This document shows positions 49,818 through 60,599 of a DNA stretch of 64,000 nt, in pieces. The notes beneath the pieces were generated by a model that was not told the DNA's origin, made no database searches, and was given only the letters and a program-made list of their open reading frames with translations. Made by a program: the position numbers and the translations under genes. Position 1 is the first letter of the stretch, and every line of letters begins with the position of its first letter. The stretch is from Zhengitettix transpicula (lineage: Eukaryota > Arthropoda > Insecta > Orthoptera > Tetrigidae), in the NCBI GenBank assembly GCA_037074705.1, contig CM073590.1:135055600-135119599 (forward strand), written 5' to 3'.

Positions 49818-49839
49818 GCAGTAATTTTTTTTTTTGGGT

Positions 49840-50490
49840 GTATACAGGCTATGTATAGGGTAATCCAACTCCGCTCTTATAGCATAGGAAAGGAATTTGA
49901 AAGAAGGGATGTCGAAGGGTAGAGGAAGGTAGCCAAGAGTTAACTGGGGCCCCCGGGCTATATTTTAAGGATCCTACCCGGCATTCGCCTAAAGAAATGC
50001 AGGACAAACCATAGAAAAACCTGCATCAGGTAGGTCGGGTATTGGGTACTTGTCCCACGCCCTTCCGATAGCGGGACAGGAGTTTGCTGTGGGGACGCAG
50101 CATTCCCTTCTCCGTGCCTCGACCAGTTTAGGAGGCAGCTGGCCGACTATTCCAATGGGAATAGCGGGCAACTCTTAACGTATGCCCAAGGTCTGTGACC
50201 CCGGAACATACACCTCTCAAAACAGGCCGAGGTGCCTCGGCTTGTGGGAACCTTAGTTCAAAAACGGAGAGGAAAAGGCATCCCCAAAGGTAGCCCCTTC
50301 GTATCTCTCCTACAAGGTTCTACCTGCGAGAGAATATCCCTCGCAGGTACTGCCTGCGAGAGTTTTTTGTTGTTGTTGTTGTTGGGTATAGACAGGCTAT
50401 GTATAGGGTAATCCACATAGTGGCAACTCCCCTCTTATAGCATAGGAAAGGGATTTGAAAGGGGGGATGCGGAAGGGTGGAGGAAGGTCA
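49840..50490 (+). repeat. Direct repeats of about 90-105 bp flanking a 450-bp GC-richer body
   Basis: CAGGCTATGTATAGGGTAAT with CTCTTATAGCATAGGAAAGG and AGGGTAGAGGAAGGT (49846-49928) recurs at 50390-50490 with about 10% change and a short insertion. Each copy follows a T-rich tract; the second follows GTTGTTGTTGTTGTTG. Between them lies unusually G+C-rich sequence with CCTGCGAGAG / CTCGCAGG palindromes at about 50322-50360. It may be a miniature terminal-repeat element or a tandem repeat of a larger element's end. The minus-strand frame at 49989-50171 is not supported. Confidence 0.6.
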
Positions 50491-50499
50491 CATAAGTAT

Positions 50500-50524
50500 A
50501 TATTATATATATATATATATATAT
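50500..50524. repeat. TA dinucleotide run
   Basis: Short TA microsatellite between two repeat blocks. Confidence 0.8.
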
Positions 50525-50619
50525 GGTGTTGAGAGTGAGAGTGCCGAGACTATGGAGAAGTCGAGACTTTAGTCCCTTGTGATGACCTTGTCTATTCACC
50601 CCCGAACCTTCCGGGAACA

Positions 50620-51012
50620 AACTCAAATCCCTCTATCCCCTCCCCGCACACTAATCTAATAAATAAAACCGAGCGTAAAATCTTGCTTAAATATTCACCT
50701 CCAGAAAGCCGAAATAGCCACATCTCTCTAGGACTGGGCAGAGCCAAGTAGTTGAAAATCCACAAGAGTGCATATGCAGTTAATATATTTCGACCCTTTA
50801 GAAGAACAGAGTTTCATTACTGTTCGAAATGTTTATTGTCTTCTTTACAATACCTTCTTTGTTTCACATTTTCTATTCGTCATATTTCTCTTTTTTTTTT
50901 CGAAATTCTTCTTGTTACATCTTCGCCTTTGACCTGTCACATCCATCTCATCTTTTCCTCTATTCTAAGCCTTCACTTTGCATCTAGGCAATGGAAAACC
51001 TGACAGCATTTA
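50620..51012 (+). repeat. Dispersed repeat, copy 2 (first copy 22.20-22.63 kb)
   Basis: Same order of phrases as copy 1, ending CTAGGCAATGGAAAACC. It includes AGAAGAACAGAGTTTCATTA then CTGTTCGAAATG, a stem (GAACAG / CTGTTC) closed by GAAA-like bases, again related to the window's stem-loop motif. Confidence 0.75.
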
Positions 51013-52164
51013 CTAATAATTAATCATGGAATTACCGATAAACGTTTCAACACACCATTGTCGCCAAATTTTGAATTAGTATTGAAACACGGGTATCCGG
51101 CAAGTGTAGAATTAATTAACTGTTATTTGTCTGGCAGTAAGGATAATAGAATAATTAAAAAGGGACAAATGTTTCAGAATCTTGCCGTTATTGGCTTTTC
51201 TGTTCACCATTGACCCCACTTGCTTGTGACGATATCTTTCAAAGAACTGAAGACACTGCAAAAAAATAGTACCTGACACTTGTCGCCATTTGCGAAAGTT
51301 GGCGAACACGACAACCTACTCAGACCGGACTAGGTCAGAGAACGTTTTCATTATCCTTGTCTGACACTTCATTTGTCAGGACCGGTTTAATATTACGATC
51401 TCAAGAATGGCTCCTACTTGCTCGTACTATATCACAGCACTCAATATATAATGCAACAACATGTGACATGAGTTTAGGCGAGTGAAAGCACTTTAAAACA
51501 ATTTTAACTAATAACCAATAATACTCTTAATTTTAAAGTAAATACTGTATAAATGGTCCAGAGCCGATCTAAATATAATTTAACATACTGAGAAAATAAG
51601 GGTGATTTCAAAAGTTTCCAAATATCTATGAAAAATCAACGCCGGTATTTCCCCGTGGAGGAAGTGAAATCTGGCCGCAACAAAACTTTTGAACATTCCC
51701 TTTCTAGTATATTGAAAAAAAATGGAAAGAATTAGAATTTCATAACAGTTAAGAATTACTGATCGCCTCAAACGATTAAATGAAATCTTGTTCTCTTCGA
51801 TTGATGTAAAAACTATTTCCCAGTAAAAACCCACACTGGTTCTCTCACGTCGATTACGATATGTTAACTTTGACAGGGAACTTAATAAATAAATATTTTG
51901 GTTCTAAAAGTTATTTTTTTCCCGAAATTTTCAATCCTCCGTCGTATGTTTTGTCCATCTTCGAGATAAAGCATTGTCTATAGTTCTTTAATTATTTCAT
52001 AAACTGGAATTAGCATATGTAATAGGTAATCACTTAGATTATTTATGATGGAACAGATAATGCAAGCCAATGTTAGATTTTCGATCTCATGGATTTGTAA
52101 TGTACTGTCAGTGTTATTAATCAAAATTAATCTCAATTAAACAAAAACTAATTCAATAATTTAT
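51013..52164. other. No gene seen
   Basis: Mixed-composition intergenic DNA. Open frames at 51112-51309 and 51580-51834 (minus) show no family features. Confidence 0.55.
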
Positions 52165-52545
52165 AGATAGAAAGCTTTCACAAGCCTCAAGCCGTAAAGG
52201 TCGTGGTTAAATTTAATAAAAGTATCAGGATCGAAAAATGCCGACCGGACCAGGGGACTGAACCCGGTGTCGACCGCTTACCGGGCGGACGCTATATCCA
52301 CTGATCTATCCCTGTCAACTTAATTCTTCATGGCCTAAATTTTAGTACCTCAAATGAAGAACGGACTTATCTAAACTTATGAACTGTGACTGTAAAAAAA
52401 TGTAGGTGAGCCTGAATCAGGAATGGAGGCATTTCGCAACGGATCTGGAGTCGACGTAGATACGTCAGAGCGTCCGACCGTTAAGCGGGATGTCCCGAGT
52501 TCGATTCCTGGTACGATCGACATTTTTCCATCCTGATACTTTAAC
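52165..52545. repeat. Inverted twin tRNA-like SINE unit, copy 3
   Basis: Left module, minus strand: GACAGGGATAGATCAGTGGA (A-box-like, about 52318-52299), then CCGGGTTCAGTCCCCTGG (B-box-like) and a tail matching 35.56-35.64 kb (GGCATTTTTCGATCCTGATA, ACCACGACCTTTACGGCTTG). Right module, plus strand: GGAGGCATTTCGCAACGGAT, CTGGAGTCGACG, then AGAGCGTCCG, CCGAGTTCGATTCCTGG (B-box-like) and CATTTTTCCATCCTGATACT. The right module's 5' region matches 35881-35940. Confidence 0.75.
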
Positions 52546-53279
52546 AATATGTTTAAATTTAAAATAGCTGGCTAGGAGTGATTCCAGGAGAAGGATACAA
52601 TTGGATGATAATCTTTTGGATATATGGTATTTATGTATGAACGCGTTGACCGATCTGGGACATTCTTTTATCGTTTCATTCGGAAATACTTTGTCTTTCA
52701 AAAACAAGTAAATTACTGAAAATTTTATGTAACAATTTGTATATTACTAACCGTTAATTACTGACCAATGAAAGAGTACATTATGAAGAGGACTAGGTAC
52801 GACAAACGTAATGACGAAAAAATATCAAATATTATGTGTCGTTGAATTTACTAACCTTAATAACCTTGCGTCAGAATCACACTCAAAACCTCCACAAAAA
52901 TTTGCACACCGACAAGAGAGGGCTATTGAGGGAAGACATGAATATATATCACGTAAGAGGGGGAAAAAAGGAGCAAAGGTTGCAACGAAAAATAAAGATA
53001 AGAGCGGCCAAAGAGATACATAAAACTGTAAAAATGAAAACCATACCTAACAGGCAACTGCTATATCACAGAAGATTGCAATGTCGTGTGACAGGCATCG
53101 TCGCTTCGTGAAAGAAAGAATTTCTGTGGCCAGACTTTGTCGTATACTTCTGAGGAAGTGCTATCGACAATTGAAATTACGTATCTAGCTGGCACTGGTC
53201 TCTCTCTCGGTGCAACTTGTTTCGACGCTCACATTCACAGAAACTCTGATACCCGAAACGATTAGTATCATACGTAACA

Positions 53280-53640
53280 TAATTTCAAGATACTAAAACG
53301 AGCGGTTAGAGTACTTACCGGAAAGGACACTCGAGCAACTTCTAATTCGCTTTTTAAAAATCTTGGAGCTTTAACTTCACTGACTACGTCCATTTTAGAA
53401 ACCATTACATTTTATAAAGGTAATAAAAATATATTTTTGACTAACGGAGTGTCAGGAATACGATACCGAAATTGTTTTTCTCATAACAGTAAATCATCGG
53501 TTTCAGTTTTCTCAATCCAGTATTCATTAATCAGAGGCAAAACCATTAACAGGCCTGAATTATTACAAAATGTAAAAATATCTTTCACTGTATAATTGAG
53601 ACTTTTTATTATTATTTAAAACGTTTTAAACCAATAAAAT
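53280..53640 (+). pseudogene. LINE ORF2 C-terminal remnant
   Basis: Interrupted plus-strand frames give ILKRAVRVLTGKDTRATSNS, then LFKNLGALT, TSILETITFYKGNKNIFLTN and GIRYRNCFSHNSKS. This follows the layout of the tail behind the reverse transcriptase of non-LTR elements ('LQKRA.R.I......S...LF..L.ILTL.SL.ILE'). It is related in layout to the fragment at 12.46 kb. The region around it (52.8-53.3 and 53.65-54.0 kb) shows nothing else recognisable. Confidence 0.6.
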
Positions 53641-54084
53641 TAATCCAATATACAAGAAATATTTTTCGTAAATGTTTTAGGAACAAATGAATATGATGAA
53701 ACGATCGAAAGCTCTTGTGACTACGAAATAAACAAAAATGTGTATATTGGTTTGAAACCATGTAAAACTGTCGTATTGTGTTTTACTCAATGATTTGATA
53801 ATCTGTCCGTTTATTCCACAGAAAAGAAGCTTCACTCAACACTTCCTAAAGTTTATTGATTTATTCATAATTCTAATTTCGCGTTGGAATTATGTTTAAA
53901 TGATCATAGTCCCACCGTATGTTTTTTTTTCTATTTTGACAACAAATGTCAGTGCAATGCTTTGAAAATATTCCTTCAATCACCTGCTTAATCAGCTCTA
54001 TTTATTCACCATCTTCTTCTGGCCTTCCTTCATAAGTGACGGTGTGGACCCCTGTAGTCTTCACTCAACGTCACCAAAGCTTGG

Positions 54085-54460
54085 CTATCTCGTGTCAGAA
54101 AATCCAAGGATATAGTATTTTCCCATTTCAACACTGACGACGCCATTGGCGCTTGGTAAGACGTGATTTCTGCTTCGGAATTCTCCTATTGTCGCGACAT
54201 CGTTGGTGAAAACTGATTGTATCGTCGACATGCTGATTTTGAGATTAACAGAGATGTTTCCAAATTCATTGCAACGTCTTTGTATGTGATCGGCAGTGTT
54301 ACCAAATGGAGGACATAGTTGCGAGGCTTGAAAGTCTTCTTTTCTCATACGAACGAAATAATTCTACATCGTTTTTTGCCAATCTATGTCGATAGTTTTG
54401 ATACTCTTCGATTCGTGGGCCTCGCCGAAGTTCTGCTGCGCGACAAGAAGTTGCATGACT
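54085..54460 (-). other. Unrecognised open frame, possible transposon-derived
   Basis: A minus-strand frame of 87 codons (54348-54085), starting MRKEDFQASQLCPPFGNTAD. It contains a helix-turn-helix-like stretch (NISVNLKISMSTIQSVFTND, about residues 31-50). Upstream, in another minus frame, EVMQLLVAQQNFGEAHESKS is reminiscent of the N-terminal helix of transposase-like insect proteins. Composition is more GC-rich than neighbouring DNA. I do not recognise the family; a decayed DNA transposon is the best guess. Confidence 0.3.
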
Positions 54461-55379
54461 TCATCAAATAGATGTCAACATCTGTCACACGCGATATTTC
54501 AACTATTATGTTCCACATATCCCCTGCATATGCTAGAAGTTGATGGCAACTGGGCTTCAAGAAAAGGATCCATGCACATAAAACGATATATGCTACGAGC
54601 TGTTTCACGATTTCAGGATACAAGAATTGGTTTCCACATGGCTTTGAGAGATTGTTGACACAGAATACGACGTGATGATTCCTCTACAGATCGACTGAAG
54701 AATACGTTAAAAAGCATCGCATTTGGTGGTATAGCCTTTGTAACTCAAGACGAAAAGTGTGATCAATTTGCCAACTTCAGGAGGAAACTTGGGCAAGTAT
54801 ACAAGGTTTCAGTGACACGATGTAAGAAAAATATATGTGGAGATAGTGAAACGAATCGGTGATTAATAAGAAGTACAATATGAAAAACGTGGCGGGAACT
54901 TATAGGTTTTGTATGGTAATGATCTGGTTCCGAGGAAACGGGCAAGTCAACAAATTAATTTGTGGTTTAAAAGACTAAAATAAATATGACATGTGGGATT
55001 ACTATAAGTTACAAGAACGGAGGATTGGTATGTGCAGTAATGACGAAGGATGGATGAACAATGAAAACGATGGGTGAATATTAATTATTATATACAACAT
55101 GATGTGTAGTTTGGATTACAATACTTTAGTTAAGAAATATAAATGGGCTGGTTCTCAATGCAAATCTATGGGATAGCCATAAAGCTTCGCAATGGGTAAG
55201 GAGTATAAACCCAATATTGTAAAAACTAAATTTGGTTCAGAGATTTAATTTGAATTAAAAACTTCTTCATACCATGTATTTAAAAGTAAATAAAAGTATT
55301 TTAGGCTTAACAATTATAACAATCAGACTTCTTTTAAAATAAATATGAAAAAAACCAGCCTAATAATCATATAATAATT

Positions 55380-55600
55380 TATTATCAAATTTAAAACATT
55401 ATATTTGACAAAGGCACCTCTTCAGGAGTACAATTTCAATTAAATACAGAAAACATTTTCGGCTGCAAAGTGTTTACAAACCAAACGTTATAAATTTACG
55501 TTACCTAAATTTTAATACATTATAACTGAATTTAATTGAAATTGTACGCATGAAAAGGTCCCAATTATAACTGAAACGTTGTTTATAAAATATAATTTTT
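55380..55600. repeat. Imperfect inverted pair with CTGAAGA / GAAACG modules
   Basis: The reverse complement of 55380-55445 (TTTAATTGAAATTGTAC, then TCCTGAAGAGGTGCC) matches 55527-55600 (TTTAATTGAAATTGTAC, then GCATGAAAAGGTCCC, ACTGAAACGTTG). This gives hairpin arms of about 70 bp with divergence. The right module has GAAACGTTG at about 55572-55580. Confidence 0.6.
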
Positions 55601-55841
55601 AAATTTTAATAATAAAGTATTTCTGACTAATAGGCTGAAGCTTATTACATTTATTTCAGACTTTCATTAGATTTTACGCTTCTGTAAGGCGATCTCTTTG
55701 TTTCTTGTTTACAAACACCATAACGCATCCACGTCAATTATTAAAAAAATTATAATTTACAAATATCTACTATGTAAGTCATTTTTAATGCTAGGAATTT
55801 TTAATGCTAGGAATGCTGAAACGTATATAAATGGCATAGAC

Positions 55842-55860
55842 ATGTCTGGAAGTGAATCAG
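55842..55860 (+). other. Possible mini first exon MSGSES followed by GTGAGT
   Basis: ATG at 55842 opens MSGSES and reaches a consensus donor GTGAGT after 19 nt. A TATATAA lies about 15 bp upstream. No matching downstream exon was found in the window, so this is only a candidate. Confidence 0.15.
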
Positions 55861-55960
55861 GTGAGTATAATTGTTTTTATGTTATCAAATTATATATTTT
55901 CAATTTTATATGGAAGATGTCAGAGAGAATTTCAAATGCACGATTCGCGTAAATGAATAC

Positions 55961-57340
55961 AAGAAGTTTTCTGTGAAATTCTAAATCAATTATACAGCGT
56001 CGATAGTTAGATTTAATATCTATAATACCTAAAGTATTCAACACATCAAAGCCGTGGAATATAAAAGTTCAATGAAAGAATTCGGATATGTCAGAAATGC
56101 AGAGGTGTTCCAGATTTCTTACGCATCATTTTAATTACTTGATTTCGAGTACATAAACAACAAAATTATTGGTTAAGTAAGTTCACACTAGTTGAAAATA
56201 TTTAATATTTTTTGAGCAAAGTGATTCATACGATTATAAATAGTGAGACAAATAAAAACAATATCTGATAAGTAAAAGCAGTAAATGTTTGGTGTGTGTT
56301 CACAAGTTGGTGAAAGTTAAAATTAGACATATTTTGCAATGCCAGATTTACAGTTTCATTTACATAACGTTCTTGTGAATAAATCTCCACATTAAAGTTT
56401 CCAGTGAGCAAATGTGACCCATGACACATCGTCCATCACTTACTTTATAAAGTTACGTTTATAATATGAAGCAAAGTGATTGAGATGGAAATTGAAAATT
56501 ACATATTCAGTTGCGTAGCTCAGAGAAGGAGACATCTTACTTTTCCATTCGTAACAACTCGGCAAGTCATTTCCTTAGAAGAAGTGTATTCTTTGTATTG
56601 GAGAATTTGAGTTGTAGGATTACCTTCCACGCAAAGTAGTAACAATAGATAATCTACCTCTGAAACCGATGCAAGCCTACGCACCCACGCACATCTTGTC
56701 CCGTCCAGTTATGTACCGCAGTCATAACGGTTCTCTACTTCGAGTGATGCCTTTTAAGTCGGCATCAGCTCTCTCTCTCTCCATTTATGATTCATTTCGT
56801 TTCCTGTGTATTGATGTTTTTGACTTGTAGTTGCGCAGAATTCATTTCAAAAGTTGTGCATCGTCATCTCTGGTAACAACGTTGATAATTAATCGTTACA
56901 TATGTAAGAATAATGAGTTAACATCGCAATATTTCAAAACATGTCTCATATTCTTTCATCACGATATGCTCTAATTTAATTTAAATTTGACATCTAGGAT
57001 GTTTTATCTGCCTCGGTGGGGTGATTATTTGTTTATTTATTGGGCGTATGCCCTGCGGTATCTCGTAAGTATACAAGTTTATATGTATATTATTAAGATA
57101 TACTATGGTTAACGTTACATTAACACTGCTTCACACTCCATTAAAATATTTTAAACTTTCCGTTGTATGAAATTTCAGCAACAACAATAATTTATTTTTT
57201 TAACACTAATCCTGTCCTTAATTTATTTTACTAAGCAGACTATCACCAAATAGCGTGGTCATTAACCAGTGATTGATATATTATAAAATAATATTATCCT
57301 ACGTCAGATTTTTGTCCTTGGTTTGATTTTGAATTTGTGA
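55961..57340. other. No gene seen
   Basis: AT-rich. A minus-strand open frame at 56226-56429 has no family features. A (CT)n-like CTCTCTCTCTCTCC stretch lies near 56768-56781. Confidence 0.55.
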
Positions 57341-57545
57341 TCTCCCAGTCCAAAGTAGGTTGGCTTGTGTAGTTTCACCACTAAGGGTGCTTCCCTCTTA
57401 TGCCGAAAGGGGTTGAAATAATATACAAAAATAAGTGGAGAAACGCCATCTATCTCATTGAACCAGAAAAATTTTCTTTAGATGATTTAACATGATTGAA
57501 ATTTTTTACTCCCGTCCACCCCCGCCCCTAGGAGTAGTAGTTGTG
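57341..57545. repeat. GGGGTTGAAA-type degenerate repeat family, copy 3
   Basis: CTAAGGGTGCTTCCCTCTTA then GCCGAAAGGGGTTGAAAT, AGTGGAGAAACGCCATCTAT and a CCCCTAGGAGTAG end follow the phrasing of the blocks at 12.8 and 41.6 kb. Confidence 0.6.
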
Positions 57546-58868
57546 TATTATCTCCATAGTGTTTTTTCCGGTTCGAAAGGAACACGTGTACAAAGTTTGG
57601 TCACATTTTCTCCACGGGTGTAGATTTGTATGCGGTATATACATACACACGCACACAAATAAACAGTCTATTTTATTTATCAGACAAACGTCGAGTCATG
57701 GCATATTTTATGATAGGGCGTACCAAAGTTTTAGAAGCTACTTCATTTGATTTTGAACTCCCACTCCTCTCTTGTTGAAATGAACAGAGTTCCAAGTCTA
57801 TCAGTATACGCGATTTAATTTCATTTACCACCATAAGTATGGATTAGATAAGTCCCTAGGTATCTGCAGGACCTGAGGTACTTTCACTCGTAAATAATAT
57901 TATTTAGAATTATTTCAGTTTGCAGTTTATTGAAGCAAATGCCCTTACTCTGCCATTTATTTCCCAATTTTATCAAATTTGTTTGTTGTCTTTCTGTAGC
58001 AAATACAGTTGTAATAATACCGAAAGTGCTGGAGGCGTTACTGCTAAGGCGCAAAGGCCAACGCCACTATCGTCCGCGTGACGCAGGACATGAACCCGCT
58101 GGAATGTTCTAGATCCACCAGCCACTCTCTACGAAACGCATAAAATGACACGAAAAAAATTGCGGAAGCTTTAGTGAGTCAGAGAAGCAGAACAGGGCCA
58201 GGATGCATATTAGAAGACAGTCAATCATACGTAGTCACCGAGTTAAGCAGATTAGAGGGTTAGTGAGCGGTTAATCTTTGCTGTGTTGTCCCACCCACTT
58301 GGTATCTGGTCACCCTCTGGACGTTGGTATTGGACATTATAGCAGACAAGACGACATTATTTTCGGTTAAGTATAGACTTAGTGAATTTTTATTATTGTA
58401 AATATTCCATAATTTTCACCACAACTCCCAGATCTCGTGTTCCTTTAGACAATTTAAAATTGTTTGTTTTCTTACATAAATATTAATGTTCTGTTTATTG
58501 GTGTCTCACGATATACACTCAGAAAAATACGAGTTATATGCTAATCCGTAAATATATGTTAATTGTGTATTAATCTTCATAGCACAGCCGACTTTCTCCC
58601 ATAATCAAATAATATTAAATAAAGTCGTATTCGTTTTGAAAGGTTTAAATTAGTGTTCATTACAACTTGGCTCACCACAATGCGGTGCTGTAAATGAAAT
58701 AAATATTTTAAATTTGTGTTCATTACACACTCATCGGCGAAAAGTATCGCTTTTGAATTTTTGTTACGACAATCTCTAGCAAGCAAGTGGGAGTGTCACT
58801 CGACTAGATGAGATAGTTGGCACTGATGTTTAATGCAAACTTTTACTTCTGCTATCTCCAGAGGAAAG
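57546..58868. other. No gene recognised
   Basis: Contains a GC-richer patch (about 58030-58110, with CGCGTGACGCAGG) and ordinary AT-rich DNA. Open frames of 60-69 codons on both strands lack family features. Confidence 0.5.
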
Positions 58869-59087
58869 TTATTGCTGAAATCTACTTATTCCTGCACGAC
58901 CTTTACTTGGCCTTGATGATATTGTGGTTGTCCGCCTAAATGGTTGTTGGGACAAGACACGGTCCCTACGGAACGTACGTGACGCGTGGCCACGCGGCAT
59001 CGCTTGGCATTGAACCTCTGCACCTTCCATTTCTAGTGTTTCGGTGAAATATTGGAAGCACCTTCTTCGACATTCATTCCCCAACAT
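58869..59087 (-). other. Unrecognised 72-codon open frame with GC-rich palindrome
   Basis: A minus-strand frame starting MLGNECRRRCFQYFTETLEM, basic and Arg-rich in its second half. It overlaps a perfect 14-bp palindrome CGCGTGGCCACGCG (58983-58996) preceded by ACGTACGTGACG. I do not recognise a family; it may be a regulatory island or a relic exon. Confidence 0.25.
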
Positions 59088-59575
59088 AGCCTTGTGTTGC
59101 TTTCAAATATATGTTAAAATTTGAAGGAAAAGAAAGCAATAAATTCTATTGAAAGTAGACATCCGTGTGTTGTTGGATTTAAAGTTAGCGGACATTATTT
59201 GATTTCGTGAAGAATGTACGAAAATATTTTGGCAAAATCAGTGCATTTTGGAAAAAAATCAAGCCGAGATCAAAATCAAGAGAAATTGTGCAGTCAGTTT
59301 ATCATTCAAAAAAATACAAAAAGTGAAGTGTGTGCTTCACAGACTAAACAAACGATTAAAAAAGTAAAATACAGCATTAATTGAATATTTCGAATTTGAG
59401 CTACAAAAAGTCCTCGTTTTTTCGCCCCTATTGAAGAACATTTTGAACTGTGAAACTACGAAAACGCAGAATCTTCGACGAAGGAGTTTTGAAACAACTG
59501 CATTAGTCTTAATATTTGTTTTTAAAATTACACAAGGAACAAAATTAATACATATTACACTATAAAAATATATAC

Positions 59576-59729
59576 TTAACGACCAATGAACAGATTTATT
59601 ATTATTAAAAAAGTACTAATAAAAAAAATATTTTCGTTAACGACTCTACGTTTCGCTACGCTCTTCAGGCTACGATCCGACTGAAATAATTTTTTGAATA
59701 GTAAAAAAGATACGTTAAATGGTCGTTAA
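59576..59729. repeat. 10-bp inverted ends around a hammerhead-like motif
   Basis: TTAACGACCA (59576-59585) and TGGTCGTTAA (59720-59729) are exact inverted repeats. Between them, on the minus strand, CTGAAGAGCGTAGCGAAACGT (about 59670-59650) is the most compact and canonical copy of the window's motif: CTGAAGA, GC-GTA-GC, GAAA, CG. It is followed by CG TTA, a GTT-type cleavage triplet. Confidence 0.65.
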
Positions 59730-60599
59730 ATATATATTATTATAATTAGCAACAGACGTTAAAATAAACTATTATTGTATCCAATTGTTAACCGAAAACA
59801 AATTTGCAGTACGGACCGAGCATCACGAATCATTAAAACGATGCAATAATAACTTTATAAGATTTACCGGATATATTTAGTTAAATTGATCGTGAACGAA
59901 TGATTCTAACAGATAACATTTTCTCGACGGAAAGTGAAATTGTGTCTGTAGAACAGATAATACCCCCAATGCGGGTTGTTTTGAGATACATTGAAATGAT
60001 CTTAATCACTTTTGTCAATTTGTGGAAGTTGAAAAATCTAATAAGAACTCGTAGCATCAAGACAACCGATAGTAGAAGCGCTTTTGAATTGATGAAATTT
60101 AATATCTATAACTATTAATAGATTTCACTTCGGTGTGGTAATCCACATTTAATTTTTTCCATAAATATAATATTTGTTTTATATTAAGTTGTTGGCCCTG
60201 CAGACATAATAACACCACTGGAGTTAAATTTGATGCCAGTGTCAGGGAGAATAGTGCCCTGTTTTGATGGCCTGAAAGAAATTACGAGGCGCCACGGCTC
60301 CCGGAAAGGAAAGTTCAAAAATGGCCTTGCCTGGAGGCCATTGGGATACTATGGCGACATTATTGAAGAACAACATACACGAGAATATGATATAAATGCT
60401 GCTTAAGGAAAATAAAATCTCATTCCGCGCTATGCTGTTTTGTGACTTCTGCTCCCGCCGTTCGTATTTGTAAAACAAAGACATTAGAAATCGAGTAAAG
60501 TCGGGTAGAAGAGGTAGAAAGTTATTCAGAAAGCTTCAGTCGAGTAAAAAATGACATTATCGATTCAAATATACAAATTTTTTCAGGTTGTAATTAATT

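Noticed and set aside
52811..53111. Two overlapping Lys-rich plus frames
   Set aside because: Low-complexity, overlapping in different frames, and without splice or homology support.
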